Shown: one piece after another, positions 1 to 11,100 of the stretch
Layout: each line of letters starts with the position of its first letter
Position numbering within the stretch: the stretch's first letter is position 1
DNA from: Macropodus opercularis
Taxonomy: Eukaryota > Chordata > Actinopteri > Anabantiformes > Osphronemidae
Length of the DNA: 64,000 nucleotides
NCBI GenBank assembly: GCA_030770545.1
Contig: CM061094.1
Location: 4,387,001 to 4,451,000, forward strand
Direction of reading: 5' to 3'
Made by a program: the position numbers and the translations under genes
Notes under the pieces: generated by a model
Databases searched by the model: none
Seen by the model: the letters and a program-made list of their open reading frames with translations, nothing else
Told to the model about the DNA's origin: nothing

Positions 1-1941
1 GATTTCCTCCCTGTGTCTATTCAGTATTGTGACAAGGTTTGGGTATAACTTGATAAATCAACTTTAACAATCGTTTCCTTTTTCTAATTGGTGCCATGGG
101 TACAGGTGTCCACAGTCCGGAGGGATTATGTGTAATTTCATATTACACTTTCAGTAAGCTGGTCATTTAGCACAAAGAAACCCAAATCAAAACTTTACTG
201 ATTCAAATAAAAAATGGAAATGTTTTATTTTAATAAAGAGAGCTTGAACCTATCCCAGCTGTCATTTTGGGCGATGCCGTCTGCGACCTGTGCAGGGCGT
301 ACTCATCAGGGTCATATACAGTATACATACATACAGGTTTGAGATCTGGCTTTAATCCAGTTTTGACTAATTATTTATTTATTTATTCATATATATGTTT
401 TTCTCATGCTCTTCTACAGTGTGGTTTGTTTCTCTCCATTCACCCTTTCATGAAAACCATGCTCTTTTTCACTATTGTTTCTTCCCTTGTTCATGCTCTC
501 TTTTTTTTTATCATCTGCACCTGATCCACTCACCCATTCGCTGCCATCTACTCTCACTCTTTCTGCTCGATTTCATGCTGATATCTCTATTCCTTATATT
601 TTCTAAAACCTTTCTTATTTTCCTGTCTCGCTTCCAGTCAAATTTATAATTCATGGTTTTACTTTTTTTTTTAAACCCAGACCCCCCTACAGAGTTCTAT
701 TTGCTCATCGCAGTGCCTACATTTTCCCGGCGATCGATTCATCACAAGAATCTTTTTTCCACCCCCTCTCTGCAAGGCATAATACACAGTAGACTACACA
801 CACACACACACTTGTGGTGGGATTTGGTTGAGGTAAAACGGTGTGTGTTTTTGAGAGATTTCTAAAATTATCAAGAGAAGCTTCTCTTCTGCACATGTCT
901 GTGCTTGTGTTTGCATAGAAGAAATACTGGCTTCACAGATTGGCGAATGTTGGTGCGAGTCATAGCTGACTACCTACTGTCTTACTATTACTTTAGCTTC
1001 CTTGTTTTTCTCTTTTTGATTTGTTACTGGCCCTAGTTGATATATCTACTGTAACAGATAAAAGCAAAGAAACCAGACACAACCCCACTCAACCAACACC
1101 CTCCTGTCATCTTCTCTCACTTTTACATTTTCAAGGCAAATGCTAAATAGCCTCACTGTGCTGCTTCACAGAGCGCACAAAGAAGAACACAACGATATTA
1201 AGCATTATTCAGCCCCCTTTTTTGTCATGTCAAATGCATTCTGAAGTGTCTATTAAAGGAGTTGTGGCCTTTCTGTCACTTCTATGCCAGACTACACTAA
1301 AGGACAAAGCAGTGGAAAAATAGCAATGCATAATCTCCTATTAATGACAGATAAAGACAGTGAATGTTGCCATCTCTCTGCTCGGCTCTCCACATTTCCT
1401 AATCCCTTTTCCGATGTTTCAATCTGCCAAGGCCCTAATGAAAATATGATGAGGCGGATCTATGGTCCTTGGGGACAAATTGGAGGGTAAGGGAGGGAAT
1501 GGAATGAGGGATAGCTGCAGAGGGAGGATGAAGTGAGAGAAAATACACTCTGTCCTTATTTCTGGGCTCCATTGGGGATTCATAGTTCTTGGAGCTTTCT
1601 ATTTAGATGTTGCTGCTGCTAGAGTGTGTTTCTCTCTTCTGTTTCCCTCTTAATCTCTGCCATCCTCATTTTGTGTGTGTGTTTGTGTGTGTGTGTGTAA
1701 CTAGGATAAATGTGTTTATTCTTTTGTTTATATTTTTTCTGATTTGAACTCCCACAGGTCTTTCCTGCCTTCTGCCTTTCAAGAAAGATGTCGTCTTAAT
1801 CATTCTAATGCTCCTGGTTTTACCTCCCACTTTTTTCTATGCTCTGATCTCATGCAGCTGTGTGCAAAAATTTTAACAGTAGTTTTTTTTCTATTAAAAA
1901 AAGACAAAAAGAAAAAAAGGGTCTGTTTTTGTGTTATTCAG
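1..1941 (+). other. Upstream intron of znf423 (3' part)
   Basis: No coding exon was found here on either strand. The family's preceding exon, carrying finger 1 (a CDHC-type finger), is not present. The stretch is AT-rich with pyrimidine tracts, a short CA run near 799 and a TG run near 1672-1698. It ends in a good pyrimidine tract and the acceptor TTATTCAG at 1934-1941. The intron enters the next exon in phase 1. Confidence 0.75.
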
Positions 1942-2119
1942 ATGGTGATGATGACCCAGCAGGACTCTCTTGGGTGCCTTCCTCTCCATCCAGTAAAGAC
2001 GTGGCATCACCCTCACAGATGCCCGATGGCTGCTGTGACCTTGGCATGGCCACAGGTGGCGAGGAGGAAGGCGGTGCTGGTCTGCCATACCCCTGCCAGT
2101 TCTGTGACAAGTCCTTCAG
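1942..2119 (+). CDS. znf423: znf423 window exon 1: acidic linker and first half of finger 2
   Basis: The exon starts after TTATTCAG with two bases that finish a split codon (phase 1). It encodes an acidic linker (GDDDPAGLSWVPSSPSSKDV and on) and then the C-x2-C half of a finger, YPCQFCDKSF. It ends in phase 2 at TTCAG before GTATCA. In ZNF423 and ZNF521 the giant exon starts at this point of the protein, so the upstream border looks ancestral. The downstream border, inside the finger, does not match the family structure as I recall it. The reading frame stays open past the donor into the intron, so homology, not ORF length, fixes the exon end. Confidence 0.9.
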
Positions 2120-5100
2120 GTATCAACTAACACCTGGTTTTCACTATACATACACAGTTTACTGTAAACTAGCACCAATGTTACATTTGGTTACTCTCAA
2201 TATTAACATGGTAACACGGATCACTAAGGCCAACAGGAATAAATGAATGCATTTCTCACTAATTCTCTCCAGGGACTAACATGAGACCTACTTAAAGAAC
2301 AGCTGTCATAGACAACATAAACTTCATCCTTCACATTACTGTCCTTACTAACCTTGAAGACTAAAGGTGGCCCCAGTTAAGAGGAAAGATAGGAATGCCT
2401 ACAACACAAGGGCACGGAATCACAATACTCTTTAAATAGTACTACTTTAAGTAACAATCATATAAACAAAGATACTGACTGTCATGAGTAGCTAAATATC
2501 TTTTCGTCATTTGTCTTCTCTTTGCCTTCATCAGCCGTCTGAGCTACCTGAAACGCCATGAACAGATTCACAGTGACAAACTGCCTTTCAAGTGCACCTT
2601 CTGCAGCCGCCTGTTCAAACACAAGAGAAGCAGAGATCGCCATGTCAAACTCCACACAGGTATGCGCAGAAATAACAATGCATTCTTATTATCCCTATTA
2701 TTTATTTGCTACTACAGAAAAAAGTTATATGTATTGTAGTAAGACTCTGGTTATTCTGTGTGCCAGGTGCAGCATTTGCTTGTTTTCATTATCTACATCA
2801 CAGTGATTCTCAAAGGTGATTGTCTTGTTTCAATCCTGACCCAGGAGATAAGAAGTACAGTTGTCAGGAGTGTGAAGCTGCTTTCTCCCGCTCTGATCAT
2901 CTGAAAATACACCTGAAGACACACAGGTAAATGCTTCTTATCCTATTATCATGAAAACTGTACTTGATTTTTATTAATACTTTTTAAAAAATTGTTTGTT
3001 TGTTTTTTTCAAATGCACACCTCCAGCTCCAGCAAACCATTTAAGTGCAGTGTGTGTAAGCGTGGCTTCTCCTCCACCTCATCTCTGCAGAGCCACATGC
3101 AGGTGAAGAACTAAAATTTATTTATAATTTATACTGTATGTTACCATTAAAGTGCTTTGGTCTTCTTTAAACAATTGCTCATATTTATTCATCCTTATTA
3201 AATTTTTATAATAATATTTCATACCAAAGAATTAAAAAAAACAAAAAAAAACAATGGAAGTGACACGATCACTTTCACAATTGTTTGTTTTTCACAATTG
3301 TATTATTTCTGTTTTTTCTTCTTTTTACATGAAAACCTTTTAACAGAACACAAAAAATGTATCTTTAAATTTGGATAACTTTTTGATTGCAACAGGCTCA
3401 TCGCAAGAACCGAGAGCACCTTGCACTGAGGAGTGAGAGGGATGAAGGGAAGAAGGGAGCGGCAGGCGATGGTGACCTGGAGCATGACTTGTATATGTGC
3501 GATTATTGCGAAGAGACGTTCAGCCAGACCGATGAACTAGAGAAACACGTCCTCACCAGACACCCCCAGCTGTCTGACAGAGCCGACCTGCAATGCATCC
3601 ACTGTCCTGAAATTTTCCTAGACGAGGCTTCACTCCTCACGCATATTGAAACACAGCATGCTAACCGCAAACACAAGTAAGATTAAACTTTGCTTTTAAA
3701 AGTTAGTAAAACTTTCCAGTAATGTGGAATACTGAACTGGAATTATATCTTACTCTTCTTTTTGTGCTTCTCCAGATGTCCTGTCTGTTCAGAACAGTTC
3801 CCATCCGTGGAGGATGTCTACTGTCACTTGGACAGCCATCGCCAACCTGACTCCTCCAATCACAGTGCCGCCAGTCCTGACCCTGCACTGGGAAGCGTGG
3901 CCTCAATGAGTTCAGCCACTCCAGACTCTAGTGCTAGCCTGGAGAGAGGCTCCACACCCGACTCTACCCTCAAACCCACCCAGGGCAGTGAACGAAGCCG
4001 CAGAAGAGGTACTGACATTGGGGAGGATACTGGCATAAGCCTAGGTCAACAAGGTGGAGGTAAGGAAGCCATTTAGCTACTAATTAACATCTCCGCATAT
4101 CACATGTAGATTCAACAGTTAGTCGTTTGTAGACTTGTAATGTAACTAATGCAAGTTTATCTGTCCATCTCAACAGGGGGAGGTGTAAACTGGGGTAAAG
4201 TCACATACTCTTGCCCATATTGCTCCAAGAGAGACTTCCACAGTCTCGCAGTTTTAGAGATTCATCTAAAAACCATCCATGCAGATAAGCCACAGCAGAG
4301 CCATACATGCCAACTCTGCCTGGACACACTGCCAACACTTTATAACCTCAACGAACATGTTCGCAAAGCTCATCGTACCAGTGGTGGAGCTGTAGGAACC
4401 ACAGCAGCAACTTTTCCCTTACTACAGTTCACCAATGTCACAGCCTTCCATTGTAACTACTGCCCTGACATGTTTGGAGACATAAACTCTCTCCAAGAGC
4501 ACATTAGAGTGTCCCACTGCCTGCCTGCTGGGATTGTGGCAGGATCCACCACATTAGGTGTGTTGTTGAAGAAATTGATTTTTTAAAACTGTGAAGAGTG
4601 ATGTAAATGATCTTTTAGGTTGTATTTAAAAAGCTGATGCCTAAAAAGTATGGTACTGTATGTTTATTATTTGTATTCAGTTACATTTCATAATTTTATG
4701 TTCTATCATAGAAGGGAACCATGCGTTCTTCTGCAACCAGTGCTCCATGGGGTTCTTGACAGAGTCTTCATTGACAGAGCACATTCAGCAGACACACTGC
4801 ACCTCTGCTGCAGGGGGTGGCGCTGTGTCTGGAGGATCGGTGGCCAAACTAGAGTCTCCTGCACTACAGGCTGCAACACAGTCGTTCATGGAGGTGAGAA
4901 ATTAAATTGTGGAATTGTTGATTAGTTGTAACGCTCATGTCTTTGCACTTGTTACTCAAAGTAACTACTAATCAGTGAACAATGAGTGAGCCACAGTAAT
5001 TAGCAAAAAGCTGGTTCCTGTTTCATTATGTGGTTTCCTGTATTTTCTTCTGTCATTTTTTCTACGTAAATTCTTTTGTTCCACCCTTTCATTGGAAAAA

Positions 5101-8100
5101 GCCTGCAAGAAAGCAGTGTGCAGGAAACTATTATGACAGATTTCTATGTAAATGTAAGCTTAGTAATATTCAAACAGTGCTAATAACATTATTAACTGGC
5201 TTTTACAGTCTGAGCTTGCTTGAGTTATGCACTATTAAAGTTTACGCTTTATTTATTCTTACTTTATAACTTTTTTTTTCTTTGCGTAATTGTTTTTCTT
5301 TTACTGTCCATGAACGTATTTAACTGTTTATACCAGTGTTAAAATTAAGTTATTGTTCACATACAGGTTTACTCCTGCCCGTACTGCACCAATTCTCCTA
5401 TCTTTGGCTCACTCCTCAAACTCACAAAGCACATAAAGGAGAATCACAAGAATATCCCCCTGGCTAACAACAAACGGCAGGCAAAGGTTGCAGACCTTAG
5501 CCCCGCCTCCTCTGATGTAGAGATCTCCTCACCAAAACGTCACAGACTGGGAGGGGACTCCACCCCCTCCACGGGAAGCAATGGGGACTACCCCTGCAAC
5601 CAGTGTGATCTGCGATTTTCCAGCTTCGAAGGTTTCCAGGCCCACCTAAAGTCACATCTTGAGTTGCTGCTGAGGCGCCAGTCCTGCCCACAGTGTAACA
5701 AGGAAGATTTTGAATCTCAGGAGGCATTGCTTCAACACCTAACCGTACATTACACAACCACATCAACGCAGTATGTGTGTGAGAGCTGTGATAAACAGTT
5801 CTCTTCAGTGGATGACCTGCAGAAACACTTGCTGGACATGCACACGTTTGTCCTGTACCACTGTACTCTCTGCCAGGAGGTCTTTGACTCCAAGGTCTCC
5901 ATACAGGTGAATAGATCACTCAGCTTTACTTTGAGTTTTGTAATTGCTTAGTTTTTAAGATTAAATTTTAAATTCATATCAATGCATTAACCAAATTAAG
6001 TGAATAATTTTGATGACTTTCTTCCACTTTCTATCATACAGGTGCATTTAGCTGTGAAGCATAGTAATGAGAAAAAGCTGTTTCGCTGCACAGCCTGTGC
6101 CTGGGATTTCAGGAAGGAAAGTGACCTTCAGCTGCATGTGAAGCATAACCATCTAGGCCAGAGGTCTGGTCTGCCTGGGGGGCTTGGAGCAGGTAAAGTA
6201 CATCTTTCCTGAGACCATCATCATTATCATTCATCTGTTTTGCTGGAGTATCTAGAAAAAAATCTATTGTTGTAATTGTAAATGGGAGGAAGAAAGTTGA
6301 TGTTTAACAAAGAAACACAACTGCTGTATTTAAACATGAATGTCGATAGATTTATTTAAAAAACATTTTGAGATTGTAGAAATGACCAAATTGATCTTGT
6401 ATTATTGTTGAGTTAAATGTTGTGTTCCAGGACTCAAGCTTCGGAAATGCATCTTCTGTGGAGAAACCTTTGGAACAGAAGTGGAGCTTCAATGCCACAT
6501 CACCACACACAGCAAGAAGTTCACATGTCGCTTCTGCGGTAAAGCTTTCCATGCCATCTCACTACTAGAAAAACACCTGAGGGAGAAGCACTGCATCTTC
6601 GATGGCAGCAACATTGCTGGTAATGGAGGTGGTACAGGGAGCAGTGGAAGTCAGAATGGGACGCCCAATGGGCTGACACAGTCCTCTAAACGAGGAGGAG
6701 CAGCAAGTGGCAGCAATGCAAGCACTGGAGGTGTTGAAAGAGCAACAGTGGTGGCTACAGAACAAGCAGACCTACAGAACATGTTGCTGAAGAGTGGCGT
6801 TGTGGGAGGAGGAGCAGGACAGGCAGGAGATGCAGCTAACAGTCATGAGGCAAGTGGGGGAGAGGAGGAGCTGGACAATTCAGAGCCCATGTATGCCTGT
6901 GACATTTGTGGAGCAGCCTACACCATGGAGTCACTTCTACAAAACCACCGGCTGCGTGACCACAACATTCGTCCAGGAGACGATGATGCTGGTAAAGGTT
7001 TTATGTCAACTATCTGGGGACATTTTTAAAACATTTTGTTCTGTAGTTTAGAGCTTTTTATTCATTTATATTATTTATTTGTTGATTTATTATATTAATA
7101 TTATTTATTGTGTATGATGATAATAGTATTTTACATTCACCAGGTTCACGAAAGAAGAAGGCAGACTTTATCAAAGGAAACCACAAGTGTAATGTGTGCT
7201 CCAGAACTTTCTTCTCTGAAAATGGGCTTCGCGAACATGCTCAGACGCATCGTGGTCCTGCTAAACACTACATGTGTCCGATTTGTGGTGAACGTTTTCC
7301 CTCCCTGCTAACTCTCACTGAGCACAAGGTAGGGGGGTATATATACAGCAGACTGTGTTGAAACATGTTTTTCTTAGTTTTTTTTACTATTGTTACATTT
7401 TTTAGGCTTTTTTTGTCTGTGTACCTATATTTTGATTGTGTGTGACTCTTAGTTGGCTTTTTTGAATCTAGACTAAATTGTCCCAGGAGAGGCAATTTGT
7501 TCAGGAGCACACTACAGGAAAAAAAATTGATTGAATATTAAAAAACATGTTAATCTAATGCAGTGGTCCACAACCATTTTTGCACCATGTAAGACATTAT
7601 TTTCACTGACCGATATAAACAAGTAAAACAAAGTGGGTAAAAACAATCATAAGTTACTGAAAATGGAAACATCATTGCTTTTTTGTTAATCCAGAACAGA
7701 GCAGAGTTGTTAAAACATTTAAGGACTTAAACTTAAGGCCACCATAATTTGTGATCTACAGCTGCACGGGCAGGCTCGATTCACCTGGTTTGTTCACAAA
7801 TGGGTCACAAGCGAATGTTTTCTCAAAATAAAAGATCTTTCAGACTCTGATAATAAAGTATTTTTTTAATTCAGCCTTTCTGACAGCCCGGTACCAAATG
7901 AGCCTGTGCTGGTCTGCAGCAATCACCTGAGTTTGGGGACTATCTGGTCTAGTGCAGCTACCATCACAGATTTAAGCAAATGTTGTCCAATCATAAAACA
8001 TTTGTGTTTTGCAAAAATGTCTAAAAAATGCTTATTAGCATCATTACTTGTCTTTGTGTATTGGTATTGTAATTCCCATCTATGTTCCGTTTGCAGGTCA

Positions 8101-11100
8101 CTCACAGTAAAAGCCTGGACACTGGAACGTGTCGAATCTGTAAGATGCCACTGCAGAGTGAGGAGGAGTTTATAGAGCACTGCCAGATGCACCCTGACCT
8201 CCGAAACTCCCTCACTGGCTTCCGCTGCGTTGTCTGCATGCAGACAGTCACTTCCACCCTGGAGCTGAAGATCCATGGCACCTTCCACATGCAGAAGCTT
8301 TCCACCGGTTCTGCACTTGGTGGAGCTGGAGGGGGAGGTGGAAATGGAGGTGCAGGGAATGGTTCGGCCTCCTCATCCCCAAACGGGCAGCTGCAGCAGC
8401 ATAAGCTGTATAAATGCGCCTTCTGCCTGAAGGAGTTCAAGAACAAAGGGGAGCTGGTGAAGCTCGACGTCAATGGCTTGCCTTATGGCCTCTGTGCTGG
8501 CTGCATGAGCAGGTAGGTAGCTTTTTATAAACGTTGTGTGTTTATTATAGCTTTTTTAAAACTCACAATTGTATATATGCTGTAGTACAAGTGCTGTCTT
8601 ACACATATTATCACACAACATGTGGAGGTTTTCTCCTGCTAAAGTACACAAGTTTTCTAATATTTTTTAAGTCAAGCTGGGAAAACTGTCCTCATACTAG
8701 TTGTTCAACCTTTTAATAAAATGGTACAGCAACTCTGAATTGAAAGCATACGTATTCTGATTGCAAAATTTAGCTGAAACAAATCAAATGCGCAATCAAC
8801 TTAGGGGCACAAATGGCCAGAGCCCCAGCCAGGGAGGAGCTGCCACACCCGGGGACACGCAGGGAGAGAAGACTGTGACTGGGCTGAGGTGTCCAGAGTG
8901 TGGGGTGAAGTTCGAAAGCCTGGAGGACTTAGAGACTCATGTCCACACAGATCACCCCGAAGTCAGTCCTGAAACCAGTGCAATGGGGAAGAAGGCTGAG
9001 GCATCTGCACCTAAGGTAAGAGGGGATTGTTTGAGTAAAGACATAAAACTAAATGGTTTAATTACATATAAACTGAAATGAAAAAGTATCAAATACTGAA
9101 AACTAGAATCATGTTAGGATTTTTATTGTTAATAGGTCTGTATTGATTCTCGTTAAAATCGCCATAGCAAGATGCTTGAAACTGAATCAGGTTCAATTCC
9201 GGCGTCACTTGGGTGCCTTTCGACTTTTGCATGTTCTCCATGTTTTTGCATGGCTTTTCTCCGGTTATTCCGTTTTCCTCACACAGTCCAAAAACATGCA
9301 GGTTAGCTTAATTAGGGAATCTAAATTGTGAGTGCAAGAGTGAGTGGTTGTCTGTATATGTGTGGCCCTGTGAAGGCGACCTGTCCAGGCTGTACCCTGC
9401 CTGTAGACCGAATGTAGCCTGAGATCAGGCATGCCCACGATCCTTATGAGTAGTAAGTAAGTGAGTGAATGAGTGAGCATTAACAGATGGAGACATTTTG
9501 ACAAGTGCAGGAGTCTAAAATATTCAGCTCAAGTGTGTTTTTGCATGAGTTGTGTGTGTTTGAAGCACTGCTGCTTTTGTGTCTGTAGCCTCCATACGTG
9601 TGCTTGTTTGTATGTTGGTGTGTGTCAGCTGAGCCCCACCGGGTCCTGCGGCTGGGCCGTGCTGAGGCATTGTGGGAGCTGTTCACTCTACTTGATATTG
9701 ACAGTCAGGCTCCCCGGGACCCGCTGTGCGGTGTGTACTTGCAAGGGAGCTTGTCTTTGTGTGTGTCTGTGAGTGTGTGTCTGTGTTAGAGTAGTTCCCA
9801 GGGACACTCTGTCCTACCTGCACCTTTGTTTCTGCTTAGTCTAACAGCACAAAGCAGACAAAGAAGGATTTGTGTGTGTGTATGCGTGTGTGCGTGAGAT
9901 AGAGAGAGAGAGAGAGAGAACACAGTTTACCAGTCTGACGCAGTAGAGAGATAGTGGAATTGGGGACTTTGTGTTTGTGCATGAGTGATTGCTGTGTGCT
10001 ATGAATGGATATGCAGAACCTCTGCTTCTCCCTCTTTTTTTGTTTTCTATACCTCTTCTACTCTTTCTACTGTCTTTCTTACACTCATCCCGTCTGTTTT
10101 TATTTCACATTTTCTTCACTTTATTTTTTATTGCTTATTGCTTTTTGACTCTTTCTCCAGAGATTTTGTTTATGTATGTAGTGGATTATTATACCTGGAT
10201 TATATATTTATATTTTTTGTAATTTATGTGTTTTGTACTTGAAATGTAAAGTTTTTCTGTGTCTTTATCTTACAGAAAAAGACCTACCAGTGTATTAAAT
10301 GCCAAATGACATTTGAGACAGAAAGGGAGATCCAGATTCATGTCGCAAATCATATGATTGGTGAGTGAGGCACAGGTTGCCATTGCTGTTTTATTCCTAT
10401 GTCTGTGAGTGTAAGTTAGCGTGTGTGTATTTTTAAATGCATGGGTGACGCTTGTCTTCTTTTCATCATGGGTCAACAGTTCAATTATTGTAATTGTGTT
10501 CTGCTTGCACACATTTCATTTAATAACACAAGCAGAGACAGCTGGAAACTATCACAAAAAAACACGTACACACAGGTGTGAGACAGTAGGTAAAACCACT
10601 TTGCTGCACGTCTGAAGGGTGGAAAACTTGATAAAAAAAACCTTGCAGAGGCCACACATATATTCAATTAAACTGACAACTCCAGTTATACTGAAAGAAA
10701 AGTGCATAATAGCAACTATTCTGATGTACTTAACCAACACATGGCACCATATACTCTACAAATAATTCTTTGTTTGTCTGACCAATTGCCTTTATGTGAA
10801 AATAAATATTCTCAAGGAAGTCAAAGCCACTGCTGTGATCTTAACTTGTTTAATTTTGGTCCTGTAATTGCCTCTTAGAGTAGAAAATGTTGTTTCTGTA
10901 GGTGTATGTGTGTCTCTAATCTAGTACTGTGTTGTATATGTATGGTTAACTAAGAATTTACTATAGAACTACCTCTATAGTTTGCAATCTGTTCTTTTAT
11001 GATCCCCCATGTGACAGTTCTTTTGCTTGCTGCTAATTTGCTGCCTTAGCATCTCTGTTGTCATGGAGATTAACGAGGTGAACCTGTGAGGTGTTCTGGG

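Noticed and set aside
5497..5919. 140-residue minus-strand frame over exon 9
   Set aside because: Antisense shadow of a conserved zinc-finger exon.
8102..8473. Minus-strand frame overlapping exon 13
   Set aside because: Shadow of the znf423 coding strand; its proline run is the complement of the glycine run.
2120..8804. Introner-like elements as the source of the extra introns
   Set aside because: By eye the introns share no sequence with one another beyond splice signals, and lengths vary from about 99 to 768 bases. A systematic comparison was not possible.
1942..9015. A processed or broken pseudogene
   Set aside because: All 18 exons join in frame without a stop, all splice borders are GT-AG, and zinc-binding residues are intact.
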